NCBI GenBank assembly: GCA_963777895.1
Contig: CAVZSF010000001.1
Coordinates: 62,001-126,000 of the forward strand
Source: UBA2241 sp963777895
GTDB taxonomy: Bacteria > Actinomycetota > Thermoleophilia > UBA2241
Reading direction: 5' to 3'
Length of the DNA: 64,000 nt
The notes beneath the pieces were generated by a model, which was given only the letters and a program-made list of their open reading frames with translations, searched no databases and had not been told where the DNA came from. Position numbers and translations under genes: made by a program. Below are positions 56,339 to 64,000 of this stretch, piece by piece (within the stretch, counting starts at the first letter, position 1; every line of letters starts with the position of its first letter).

Positions 56339-57538
56339 ATGGGAAGCGTCCTCGACAGACGGATCATCCAGGCGGTCATCGCCGCGCTCGTGGTAGCGGT
56401 CTGGCTGGCGGCACCGACGCGCGCGATCGCGCAGACGTTCGGCGACGTCACCTCGGGCTGTTGGGCGCGCACCGCCATCGGCTACGTGACCGACATCGGC
56501 CCGGCGGGACGCAAGGCGCTCGACGACTACGGGTCGTCGTTCAAGCCCGAGAAGAAGATCACGCGCGCCGAGCTCGCGCGCGCCCTCGTGACGGTGACAG
56601 GACATCAGGACGACCAGGTGAAGGCCATCGCCCTGCCGGACGTCGTGCCCGACCTGAACGAGTACTACTGGGACATCCAGATCGCCTTGTCGCTCAAGCT
56701 GATGTCGCCGATGGGTGACGGCTTCCACCCCGACGACACGGTGCCGGCCTACAAGGCCGAGGGCGCGATCGTGCGCATGGTGAAGATGCTGCACCCTGAC
56801 GACGACTGGAGCATGCTGACCTCGCTGCGTTCCGGGTCGTGGACGCCGGTCGCCGGCTGGAAGCCCAACGCTCCGACCTACCTGCCCTACGTGGTGGCCT
56901 CGCGCGCGCTGCTCCTGCGCTACAACCATCCCTACGGTCTTGAGGAGCAGGAGGTCTCGCCGCGCGAGGCCATCGACCGGGCCGAGATCGCCTACATGCT
57001 GCGCGAGGCGCTCACCCTGAACGAGTGGGAGGTCGACAGCCTGGCGGCCTACAGGAAGGTGACCCTCCCCACCCTGAGCAAGCGTCAGAAGCAGATCGCC
57101 GCCTTCGCCCTCAAGTACGTCGGCTACCCGTACGTCTTCGCCGGCGAGTACCCGACGACGAACTCGCCCTACGGCTACCAGGAGCACGGCGGGTTCGACT
57201 GCTCGGGCTTCGACTGGTGGGTCATGAAGATCCACTTCGGCTACCCGATCTCTGTCAACGAGCGGGGCGCGAGCTACCTGGCCGAGAACGCCCCGCGGCG
57301 CATCGCCCGCAGCTCCCTGAAGTGCGGCGACCTGATGTTCTTCGGTCCCGACGGACCGGACTCGCCGGTGCGGAGCATCTATCACGCCGCACTGTACCTG
57401 GGGAACGGCTGGTTCATCCACTCCACGGGTTCGAGCGACGGCGTCACCATCGTCTCGCTGAACGCGTCCCAGTACTGGCGCTCGCACTTCGCCTGGGGCC
57501 GCCGGCTCCTGACGAAGGCCGAGCTCGCCGTCCAGTAG
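56339..57538 (+). CDS. Secreted NlpC/P60 peptidoglycan hydrolase with SLH-like repeats
   Basis: 399 residues. The signal peptide (IIQAVIAALVVAVWLAAPTR) is followed by SLH-like modules: FGDVTSGCWARTAIGYVTD, KKITRAELARALVTV, LPDVVPDLNEYYWDIQIALS, ISPREAIDRAEIAYML-type segments. The C-terminal NlpC/P60 domain has catalytic Cys in HGGFDCSGFDWWVM, His in SIYHAALYLGNGWFIHSTG, and LKCGDLMFFG. It would be held at the cell surface and cut gamma-D-Glu-meso-DAP type stem-peptide bonds. Confidence 0.87.
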   Translation: MGSVLDRRIIQAVIAALVVAVWLAAPTRAIAQTFGDVTSGCWARTAIGYVTDIGPAGRKALDDYGSSFKPEKKITRAELARALVTVTGHQDDQVKAIALPDVVPDLNEYYWDIQIALSLKLMSPMGDGFHPDDTVPAYKAEGAIVRMVKMLHPDDDWSMLTSLRSGSWTPVAGWKPNAPTYLPYVVASRALLLRYNHPYGLEEQEVSPREAIDRAEIAYMLREALTLNEWEVDSLAAYRKVTLPTLSKRQKQIAAFALKYVGYPYVFAGEYPTTNSPYGYQEHGGFDCSGFDWWVMKIHFGYPISVNERGASYLAENAPRRIARSSLKCGDLMFFGPDGPDSPVRSIYHAALYLGNGWFIHSTGSSDGVTIVSLNASQYWRSHFAWGRRLLTKAELAVQ

Positions 57539-57650
57539 CTGCTCGTCCTTCGCTGTCCCGTAGCGTCGTCCGCCGTCGCCCGCCGTCGCCTGCCGTTCCT
57601 CGCCGTCCCGCGGCCGTCCGCCGCCGCCGTTCGCTAGCCTTCCGCCGCTG

Positions 57651-57764
57651 GTGCTGCGATACCATAGGCTAGGCGCCGTCGTCGGTGACATCGGTGTCAT
57701 CGGCGTCATCGGCGTTTACGGTGTTTCAGGCGTCAACGCCGTCGGCGGCGAGGCCGCACGTTAG
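57651..57764 (+). CDS. Possible 37-residue peptide with Gly-X-Y repeats
   Basis: GTG-started frame ending 15 bp before the YkuD gene. It reads VLRYHRLGAVVGD, then triplets GVI GVI GVY GVS GVN encoded by a degenerate 9-bp tandem repeat (57683-57735). No ribosome-binding site of note, so translation is doubtful; the repeat itself is certain. Confidence 0.25.
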   Translation: MLRYHRLGAVVGDIGVIGVIGVYGVSGVNAVGGEAAR

Positions 57765-57779
57765 GCGAGGAGGGACGGC

Positions 57780-58826
57780 ATGAGGGGAAGGACGACGCTC
57801 CTGCGCTCACTGCTCGCGCTCGTCGCGGTCGTGGCGGCGGCGGCCGCCGGCTTGGCTGCGCCGGCCGCCGCCCGCGCCGACGTACTCCCGACGACGCTCA
57901 CCGTCCAGCCCGTCCCGCCTGTGGTCGTCTACGGCTCGTCGGGCGAGCTCCGCATCGCCCTCGCCGGCAGCGGCCTGCCCGTCGCGGGCGCGACCCTCGC
58001 GGTTTCGGCGCAGCGCGTCGACGAGCTCGACTTCGTCACGCTGGCGCCGGTCTTCACCGATACGGCGGGTCGCGCCCTCGTCCAGCCGTCGCCGGCGGTG
58101 AACACCACGTACCGCATCGAGTACGGGGGGGACGTGCAGTATGCGCCGGTGTCGGCAGAGGTGCTTCTGCGGGTACGCCCGCGCATCGTGACCAGCTTCC
58201 CGAAGTCGATCTGGGCCGGCAGGACCGCGTGGCTCAAGGGCCACGTCTACCCCGCCCACCCCGGTGGGCAGGTGACGATCGAGCGCAAGGCGGGCGGCGT
58301 TTGGAGCGACTTCAAGACCGTCACCCTCGGTGACGATTCGACCTTCAGCGCTTCGTTCACGCCGACGAGCCCCGGGTTCAAGTACTTCCGTGTGAGGATG
58401 GCGGTCGACGCCGAGCACGCCCTCGCCATCACCACCTCCCGCCGTATCGTCGTCAACATCCCCAACAAGCACGACATCCCATGGAAGTACCCGCACTACA
58501 TCGTGATCGACCACTCGGAGTTCAGGCTCTACTACTACGAGCACGGCCGCATCGTGCGCGAGTGGCCCTGCGTGCTGGGGAAGCCCTCGACGCCGACGCC
58601 GCTGGGGCACTTCAAGGTGTACGCGAAGGACCCGAACGCGGGGTTGGTCATGGGCAAGCTCCTGCTCTATTACAACGCGCTCGGCATCCACGGCACCAAC
58701 CAGCCTTGGCTGATCAGGCGCTTCCCGAGGGCGTTCTCGCACGGCTGCGCGCGAGTCACGACGTCGCACATCGACTGGCTCTACCCGCGGGTCCCCGTGG
58801 GCACGCCGGTCTGGAACATCCCCTGA
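57780..58826 (+). CDS. Secreted L,D-transpeptidase (YkuD domain)
   Basis: 348 residues. GGCGAGGAGGG precedes the ATG. Signal RSLLALVAVVAAAAAGLAAP; two Ig-like beta domains (TLTVQPVPPVVVYGSSGELR, TAWLKGHVYPAHPGGQVTIE); then the YkuD domain: YIVIDHSEFRLYYYEHGRIV, TPTPLGHFKVYAKDPNAG, GIHGTNQPWLI and the catalytic SHGCARVTTSHIDWLY. It forms 3-3 peptidoglycan cross-links or attaches proteins to the wall. Same strand as the NlpC/P60 gene, 241 bp away. Confidence 0.9.
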   Translation: MRGRTTLLRSLLALVAVVAAAAAGLAAPAAARADVLPTTLTVQPVPPVVVYGSSGELRIALAGSGLPVAGATLAVSAQRVDELDFVTLAPVFTDTAGRALVQPSPAVNTTYRIEYGGDVQYAPVSAEVLLRVRPRIVTSFPKSIWAGRTAWLKGHVYPAHPGGQVTIERKAGGVWSDFKTVTLGDDSTFSASFTPTSPGFKYFRVRMAVDAEHALAITTSRRIVVNIPNKHDIPWKYPHYIVIDHSEFRLYYYEHGRIVREWPCVLGKPSTPTPLGHFKVYAKDPNAGLVMGKLLLYYNALGIHGTNQPWLIRRFPRAFSHGCARVTTSHIDWLYPRVPVGTPVWNIP

Positions 58827-58867
58827 GGCTGAGTCCCGGTACGTCGACCGGGACAGGGGGAGACAGC

Positions 58868-58938
58868 GGGTCCCGGGAGAGGCGAAGCGGTCCTGGAGAC
58901 GCGAGTGGTCCCGGGAGACGCGACCGGTCCGGGATGAG
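58868..58938 (+). repeat. Degenerate 18-21-bp tandem repeat
   Basis: Four imperfect units sharing GGTCCCGGGAGACGCGA, at about 58868, 58889, 58907 and 58926, in the gap between the convergent YkuD and rfbB genes. Confidence 0.6.
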
Positions 58939-58940
58939 TC

Positions 58941-59942
58941 CTAGGCGAGCCCCTTGTACTGGCGCTCGTAGTAGGCGCGCCACTCTCCCGACTTGATGCG
59001 CTCCCACCAGGACCGGTGGTCGCCATACCAGGCGACGGTGGCGGCGAGGCCGTCGTCGAAGGCGACCTCGGGGCGCCAGCCGAGGGCACGGAGTCTGGTG
59101 CAGTCGACCGAGTAGCGCCGGTCGTGACCGGGACGGTCGGCGACCGGCGTGATGAGGCTCTCGTCCTTCCCCAGCTCGGCGAGGATCCGTCGCGTCAGGT
59201 CGATGTTGGCGACCTCATTGCCACCACCCACGTTGTAGACGCCTCCGGTCTCGCCCTCACGCAGCACCAGCTCGATGGCCGCGCAGTTATCGTCGACGTG
59301 GAGCCAGTCGCGCACGTTGGCGCCGTCGCCGTAGAGCGGCAGCGGGTGGTCGTCCAGGGCGTTGGTCACAAACAACGGGATCACCTTCTCGGGGTACTGG
59401 AAGGGCCCGTAGTTGTTGGAGCTTCGTGTGATCACGACTGGGGCGCCGTAGGTGCGGTGGGCGGCCAGCACGAGCAGGTCGGCTCCGGCCTTGCTGGCCG
59501 AGTAGGGGCTCGATGGGTCGAGGGGCGAGTCCTCCGTGAACGAGCCCTCGTCGATCGAGCCGTAGACCTCGTCGGTGGAGACCTGCAGATAGCGCGCGAC
59601 GCCGAGGTCGCGGACCGCCTCGAGCAACGTGTGCGTGCCGAGCACGTCGGTGCGGATGAAGTCCTGGGGATCGCTGATCGAGCGGTCGACGTGCGTTTCG
59701 GCGGCGAAGTTCACGACGGCGTCGGCGCCGGCGAGTACGGAGCGGACCACTCCGGCGTCGCAGATGTCACCGCGCACGAACGTGTAGTGCGCGTCGGTCT
59801 CGACCTCGCGCAGGTTCTCGAGGTTCCCGGCGTAGGTCAGCTTGTCGAGGTTCACGACCTCGACGTCGTCATGCTCGCGCAGGAGACGGCGCACGAAGGC
59901 CGATCCGATGAACCCGGCTCCGCCGGTGACGACGATGCGCAC
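58941..59942 (-). CDS. rfbB: dTDP-glucose 4,6-dehydratase
   Basis: 333 residues; GTG start at 59942 with GGAGGGAG upstream. NAD site VTGGAGFIGSAFVRRLL, NLDKLTYAGNLENL, FAAETHVDRSISDP, STDEVYGSI, catalytic YSASKAGADLLV, RSSNNYGPFQYPEKVIPLFV and YGDGANVRDWLHVDD are typical RmlB. It makes dTDP-4-keto-6-deoxyglucose. Last gene of the minus-strand rfbA-C-D-B operon. Confidence 0.95.
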   Translation of the reverse strand: MRIVVTGGAGFIGSAFVRRLLREHDDVEVVNLDKLTYAGNLENLREVETDAHYTFVRGDICDAGVVRSVLAGADAVVNFAAETHVDRSISDPQDFIRTDVLGTHTLLEAVRDLGVARYLQVSTDEVYGSIDEGSFTEDSPLDPSSPYSASKAGADLLVLAAHRTYGAPVVITRSSNNYGPFQYPEKVIPLFVTNALDDHPLPLYGDGANVRDWLHVDDNCAAIELVLREGETGGVYNVGGGNEVANIDLTRRILAELGKDESLITPVADRPGHDRRYSVDCTRLRALGWRPEVAFDDGLAATVAWYGDHRSWWERIKSGEWRAYYERQYKGLA

Positions 59943-59992
59943 GTTCTCCCTCCTTGCCGCCCGGTTTGGGGGGCGCCGCCCAGATGGCGAGC

Positions 59993-60838
59993 CTACCCCA
60001 GCGGGATGAGGCGGTCGACCGCCTCGGCGACGCCGTCGGCCCAGTTCGGCAGGCGCGGGATGGGTCGTTCTGAGCCCAGCGCCGAGAAGGCCGGCCGGGC
60101 TGCCGGCCGGCCCAGCTGTGCGGTGGCGATCGGCTGGATCTCCGCGTCGATGCCGGCGAGCGCGACGATCTCGCGCGCCACTTCGTACCACGTGCAGTAG
60201 CCGCCGCCGGCCATGTGGTAGACGCCGGGGCCTACACCGAGCCGCAGCGCCTCGTCCACCGCGGCGGCGAGGTGGCCGGCGTAGGTCGGCGAGCCGGTCT
60301 GGTCGTCAACGACCAGCAGGGGCTCGCCCGCCGCGGCCTTCTCGCGCGCCGCCGTCAGGATGCTCTTCACGAAGTTGCGCCCCGTCTCGCTGACCAGCCA
60401 GGCCGTGCGGATGACGATGCCGTGCACCCAGTCGAGGACGGCTTCCTCGCCGGCGAGCTTGCTGCGGCCGTAGACGTTGAGCGGCCCAGTCGGGTCGCTC
60501 TCGACGTACGGCCTTCCCAGCTCGCCGTCGAAGACGTAGTCGGTCGAGAAGTAGACGACCGGCGTGTGCGTCCCCCGCACCGCCTGCACGACGTTGCGCG
60601 TGCCCTCGACGTTGACCGCCCAGCAGGTCTGCTCGTCGGCCTCCGCCCCATCCACGTCGGTGTACGCGGCGGTGTGCAGGACGACGTCGGGCGAGAAGGC
60701 GCGCACGGCCGCGCGGACGGCCGCCGCGTCGCGGATGTCCAGCGCGGCCTCCCGCGATACGAAGACCTCACCGACCAGCATGCGTTCGAAGGCCGTGGCG
60801 AGCTGCCCTCCAGCTCCGGTGACGAACCAGCGCAGCAT
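59993..60838 (-). CDS. rfbD: dTDP-4-dehydrorhamnose reductase
   Basis: 281 residues. GAGGQLATAFERML (NADPH site), PDVVLHTAAYTDVDGAEADE, VVYFSTDYVFDGELGRPYVE, NVYGRSKLAGEEAVL (YxxxK) and FVKSILTAAREKA match RmlD. It reduces dTDP-4-dehydrorhamnose to dTDP-L-rhamnose, the last step of the pathway. It lies between rfbC and rfbB. Confidence 0.94.
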   Translation of the reverse strand: MLRWFVTGAGGQLATAFERMLVGEVFVSREAALDIRDAAAVRAAVRAFSPDVVLHTAAYTDVDGAEADEQTCWAVNVEGTRNVVQAVRGTHTPVVYFSTDYVFDGELGRPYVESDPTGPLNVYGRSKLAGEEAVLDWVHGIVIRTAWLVSETGRNFVKSILTAAREKAAAGEPLLVVDDQTGSPTYAGHLAAAVDEALRLGVGPGVYHMAGGGYCTWYEVAREIVALAGIDAEIQPIATAQLGRPAARPAFSALGSERPIPRLPNWADGVAEAVDRLIPLG

Positions 60839-60913
60839 CAGCCGGAGGCGGCGTCGTGGCAGACGGTCGGAGGGGCGCTCATGCGATGACGGTCAGAGGG
60901 GCGAGACTGCGGC

Positions 60914-61369
60914 CTAACGCAGCTTCACACCCCAGTCATACGGGATCTGTGGCGTGTCGTGCGGCAGCTCGTCCTGGTCTGGGGCCTCGTACGCGTACAC
61001 CTCGGTCGGCGCGTTGACGATGTACGCCTCGTCGGCGCCGACGCACTTCCACCCGTGCCACACGCCGGGCGGCACGCGGACCAGCAGCGGGTTGTGCTCG
61101 CCGAGGAAGAACTCGTCGGTCTGCCGCGCGGTCGGCACACCCTCGCGTCCGTCGTAGAGCACGAGCTTGATCATCCCCCTGACGCAGACGATGTTGTCCC
61201 ACTGGACGTGGTGCAGGTGCCAGCCCTTCACGACTCCCGGGAGTGTGGTCGTCATGTAGAACTGCCCGAACTTCACGAAGAGGTCGTCGTCGCTGCGCAG
61301 GCACTCCATGAGCCGGCCGCGCTCGTCGGGGATGACCTTGAGCTTCTTGGTCGCCACGCCTTCGATCAC
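60914..61369 (-). CDS. rfbC: dTDP-4-dehydrorhamnose 3,5-epimerase-type cupin
   Basis: 151 residues. Epimerase features: DERGRLMECLRSDD, VVKGWHLHHVQWDNIVCVRG with the catalytic-histidine region, MIKLVLYDGREG and VRVPPGVWHGWKCVG. It is shorter than classical RmlC (~185) and closer to the WxcM-like/short epimerase group, but its operon position between rfbA and rfbD supports the RmlC role. Confidence 0.86.
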   Translation of the reverse strand: MIEGVATKKLKVIPDERGRLMECLRSDDDLFVKFGQFYMTTTLPGVVKGWHLHHVQWDNIVCVRGMIKLVLYDGREGVPTARQTDEFFLGEHNPLLVRVPPGVWHGWKCVGADEAYIVNAPTEVYAYEAPDQDELPHDTPQIPYDWGVKLR

Positions 61370-61379
61370 GTCGCCCCTC

Positions 61380-62442
61380 CTAGAGGATGCCGATCTGGCT
61401 CGCGTCCCCCACCATGAAGCGGTAGGCGACCGGTCGCGCGTCGCTGCGCGCGATCACCACGTCGCGGCCCACGAGGCTGTCCGTCATGCGCGCCCCGAGG
61501 TGGCAGATGCGACTGTCGTTGAGCACGATCGAGTTCTCGATCTCGGCCCCGTCGACCACCACGCCATCGCTGAGCGAGCTGTAGGGGCCCACGTACGCGT
61601 CGGTGAGGCGGCAGCCCGCGCCGACCACCACGGGACCCCGCACGGTGCAGCGCGTGAGGACGCTGCCCTCGCCCACGGCCACCGGCCCTTCGCAGGTCGT
61701 CTCGACGAGCTCGCCGCGCACGTCCCGCTCGAGCGTGCTCAGGATGAGGCGATTGGCTTCGAGCATGTCCTCGAGCCGCCCGGTGTCCTTCCACCAGCCC
61801 GTGACGACATGCGGCTCGACGCGCAGGCCGCGGTCGATCATGTGCTGGATCGCGTCGGTGATCTCGAGTTCGTTGCGGGCGGAGGGCGCGATCGCCTTGA
61901 CGCTCGCGAAGACGGCCGAGGTGAAGAGGTAGACGCCCACGAGGGCGAGATCGCTGCGCGGCTCGGCGGGCTTCTCGACGAGCCGCGTGACCCTGCCGCC
62001 GTCGAGCTCGGCGATGCCGTACTCGCTGGGGCGCTCGACCTGCTGCAGCAGGATGAGGGCGTCGGGCTCGCTGGCCGCGAAGCGGCTCACGAACGGCGCG
62101 ACGCCCTCCTTCAGGAGGTTGTCACCGAGATACATGACGAACGGCTCGTCGCCCAGGTAGTCCTCGGCGATGAGCACGGCGTGCGCCAAGACCGAGGGGC
62201 GTGGCCTGCGGGATGTAGGTGACGCGCAGGCCGAAGCGGGACCCGTCACCGACGGCCGCCTCGATCTCGGCACGGGTGTCGCCTACGACGACCCCCACGT
62301 CCTCGATGCCGGCGGCCCGCAGCGCCTCGAGGCCGTAGAACAGGACGGGCTTGTTGGCGACCGGGACGAGCTGCTTCGCGGAGGTGTGGGTGATGGGGCG
62401 CAGGCGTGTACCCGCGCCGCCGCTCAGGACGAGGCCTTTCAC
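61380..62442 (-). CDS. rfbA: Glucose-1-phosphate thymidylyltransferase, long form (one frameshift)
   Basis: About 354 residues. MKGLVLSGGAGTRLRPITHT (nucleotide loop), KQLVPVANKPVLFYGLEALR and YIPQATPLGL, then after one extra base near 62200 AHAVLIAEDYLGDEPFVMYL, DNLLKEG, VEKPAEPRSDLALVGVYLFT and WWKDTGRLEDMLEANRL. A left-handed beta-helix C-terminus follows (GEGSVLTRCTVRGPVVVGAG), as in the long RmlA group. First step of dTDP-rhamnose synthesis. Confidence 0.9.
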
Positions 62443-62460
62443 CGGGTTCCCCGGGCCGGC

Positions 62461-62736
62461 CTAGATGACCTCGTCGTCGCGGAGCTCGTCGTCGCTCTCG
62501 GTGGAGAGCAGGTCGAGGACGTTGCGCGCGTCCACCGCCTTGCCGACGAAGACGACGTTGGGGCCGGCCCAGAGGGTGATCTTCGCACCGATGGGCAGGT
62601 CGATCTCGGCGCCGTCGCGGACGATGCGGGTGAGCGTGGAGTGCTCGACATCGCGCTGCACCTCGCAACTGTCGATGGCGAAAGGCTCGGCGTCGTCGAG
62701 CTGCAGGCGCGGCTCTCTGGAGGCGTCGATGATCAC
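62461..62736 (-). CDS. Small conserved-looking protein of unknown function
   Basis: 91 residues from a GTG at 62736. Acidic, mainly beta-like: IDASREPRLQLDDAEPFAID, TRIVRDGAEIDLPIGAKITL, WAGPNVVFVGKAVDARNVLD, with an acidic C-terminus. No family recognised. It lies 18 bp upstream of rfbA on the same strand, so it may be the first gene of the rhamnose operon; divergent from the peptide-binding protein gene. Confidence 0.5.
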   Translation of the reverse strand: MIIDASREPRLQLDDAEPFAIDSCEVQRDVEHSTLTRIVRDGAEIDLPIGAKITLWAGPNVVFVGKAVDARNVLDLLSTESDDELRDDEVI

Positions 62737-62872
62737 GCGGCGGAGTATAGCAGCATCTTCTGCGCCGGCCCGCCGGGCTGCAGGGGTGGCGGCGCGGCGA
62801 TAGGCTAGGAAACGAGACTGATGCCGCCTTCGGCGGCAGCACCTGGGGCAGTGGAGCAAGAGAGGAGCCAAT

Positions 62873-64000
62873 GTGAGCATCATGCGCAGATCGGGGCGGA
62901 CCAGATGGGTGGTGTTCCTGGTCGCGGGCGTCCTCGCCGTCGCGATGGTGTGGGGCATCGCGGGGGCGTTCGCTGCCGACGAAAGCGCTTCGCCGGCCGC
63001 CGGCAAGGTGACGTTGCGTCTCGGCTGGACCAACGACCCGGACAACCTCAACCCGTTCATCGGGTACGAGTCGTCGTCCTACGAGGTGTGGTCGATCAAC
63101 TACGACCTGCTCGTCGGCTTCCGCGCGTCCGACATGACCAACCAGCCGAACATCGGGCTGGCGACCGGCTGGGAGACGTCCGCCGACGGCAAGGTCTGGA
63201 CGTTCACCATCACCGACAAAGCCACCTGGCAGGACGGCGAGCCCGTGACCGCCGGCGACGTCGCCTTCACCTTCAACTACATCCTCGACAACAACCTGGG
63301 GATGTTCATCGACTACCTCGCATTCATCGACAAGGTCGAGGCGACCGACGCCACCCACGTGGTCTTCACGTGCAGCAAGCCCAAGGCGAACATGCTCGCG
63401 CTCTGGATCCCCATCCTTCCCGAGCACATCTGGAGCAAGGTCAGCCCCAAGGCCGTTGAGAACTCGTACAAGAACTCGCCGCCGATCATCGGGTCGGGCC
63501 CCTTCCAGTGCGTGGAGTGGAAGAAGGGCACCTACGTCAAGATGGAGGCCTACGACAAGTACTGGAAGGGCGCCCCGAAGATCGACGAGGTCATCTTCCA
63601 GACCTACCAGAATCAGGACACCATGGCGCAGGACCTCAAGGCGGGGAACCTGGACGCGGCTTGGAACGTGCCGTCGGCCCAGCTCGAGCAGCTCGAGGAC
63701 GACCCCAACCTGAGCGCCATCACCGGCCAGCTGCCCGGCTTCGATGAGCTCGGGTTCAACTGCGCCGACAAGTCGGTGTATCCGCAGTCGACCGGCCACC
63801 CGGTGCTGACCGACCCGGCCTTCCGCCGGGCGCTGCAATGGGCGATCGACAAGGACAAGCTCGTGGAGATCGGCTACAGCGGCCAGGCGCGCGCCGCCGA
63901 CACGATCGTGCAGAGCGACTTCTACGCCCAGGGCAGCGATTACCACTGGGAGCCGCCGGCCGGCGACGCGAACACGTACACCTTCGACCTCGAGCGTGCC
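62873..64000 (+). CDS. Family 5 (peptide/nickel) ABC substrate-binding protein, partial
   Basis: First 376 codons; it runs off the right edge. GTG at 62873 has AGAGGAG upstream. The signal segment is RWVVFLVAGVLAVAMVWGIA, with cleavage near AFAAD; there is no lipobox. SBP_bac_5 features: TLRLGWTNDPDNLNPFIGYE, GLATGWETSADGKVWTFTIT, WQDGEPVTAGDVAFTFNYIL, IIGSGPFQC, DKYWKGAPKIDEVIF and DPAFRRALQWAIDKDKLVEI. It is a receptor for an oligopeptide or similar solute importer. Confidence 0.92.
   Translation, partial: MSIMRRSGRTRWVVFLVAGVLAVAMVWGIAGAFAADESASPAAGKVTLRLGWTNDPDNLNPFIGYESSSYEVWSINYDLLVGFRASDMTNQPNIGLATGWETSADGKVWTFTITDKATWQDGEPVTAGDVAFTFNYILDNNLGMFIDYLAFIDKVEATDATHVVFTCSKPKANMLALWIPILPEHIWSKVSPKAVENSYKNSPPIIGSGPFQCVEWKKGTYVKMEAYDKYWKGAPKIDEVIFQTYQNQDTMAQDLKAGNLDAAWNVPSAQLEQLEDDPNLSAITGQLPGFDELGFNCADKSVYPQSTGHPVLTDPAFRRALQWAIDKDKLVEIGYSGQARAADTIVQSDFYAQGSDYHWEPPAGDANTYTFDLERA

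Noticed and set aside
57550..57640. CCGCCGTCG-like repeats as a CRISPR or REP array
   Set aside because: Irregular short G+C-rich runs without constant repeat and spacer lengths.
54266..57709. Long minus-strand open frame of over 1100 codons
   Set aside because: Overlaps the NlpC/P60 gene in antisense and SpoIID in another frame; no recognisable protein.
58868..58938. Tandem repeats as a CRISPR
   Set aside because: Units are contiguous and diverged with no unique spacers.

Overview
The window is a G+C-rich chromosomal segment (roughly two-thirds G+C by eye) from a bacterium. High G+C, GTG/TTG starts, lipoprotein-rich envelope genes, RegX3/PhoB-PhoR-Pst, SpoIID, NlpC/P60 and YkuD cell-wall genes suggest an actinobacterium. 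Glycine reductase selenoproteins, a tungsten-type aldehyde ferredoxin oxidoreductase, a LarA-like nickel enzyme and a multihaem cytochrome c suggest an anaerobe (Coriobacteriia/OPB41- or Thermoleophilia-like). That placement is inference. No rRNA, tRNA, CRISPR array, transposase or phage gene was seen.

Layout. 1-2.2 kb: metal-efflux ATPase (cut by the window edge) with a CadC-type repressor and its operator, then a PAP2 phosphatase. 2.4-38.7 kb: a large catabolic region in at least nine transcription units. It holds an ornithine-cyclodeaminase-like / MOFRL kinase / enolase-like operon; a LarA-like gene divergent from a PLP decarboxylase / flavin oxidoreductase / cupin / M20 peptidase operon; a class III aminotransferase; a GntR-FCD regulator; four PotD-like binding proteins with one PotABC set; threonine aldolase followed by a glycine reductase operon (grdE-grdB-grdC-trxA-grdA); aldehyde ferredoxin oxidoreductase with a polyferredoxin; and two secreted phosphoesterases. 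40-45 kb: Nramp, UspA, multihaem cytochrome, HAD phosphatase, D-amino-acid dehydrogenase, FAS1 lipoprotein. 45.9-54.3 kb: a biotin-ligase-like protein, then phoB-phoR-pstSCAB-phoU. 54.4-58.8 kb: SpoIID, SLH-NlpC/P60 and YkuD wall enzymes. 58.9-62.4 kb: rfbA-C-D-B for dTDP-rhamnose. The right edge cuts a family 5 peptide-binding protein.

Main result. grdB and grdA each carry an in-frame UGA at the position of the known selenocysteine of glycine reductase proteins B and A, and grdB has a perfect stem-loop 11 nt after its UGA. An 11-bp palindrome, TNGACWGTCNA, recurs upstream of nearly every unit between 2.4 and 37.3 kb, often overlapping the -35 box, and flanks the only GntR gene. I infer one regulon. 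A plausible flow is threonine to glycine plus acetaldehyde (aldolase), glycine to acetyl phosphate plus ammonia (Grd plus thioredoxin), and acetaldehyde to acetate with reduced ferredoxin (AOR).

Caveat. Many conserved genes from about 12.9 to 38.7 kb, and a few outside, are broken by one-base shifts, mostly extra bases. Reading frames resume exactly where homology requires, so assembly or sequencing error is more likely than gene decay. Such genes are given with their full inferred extent.
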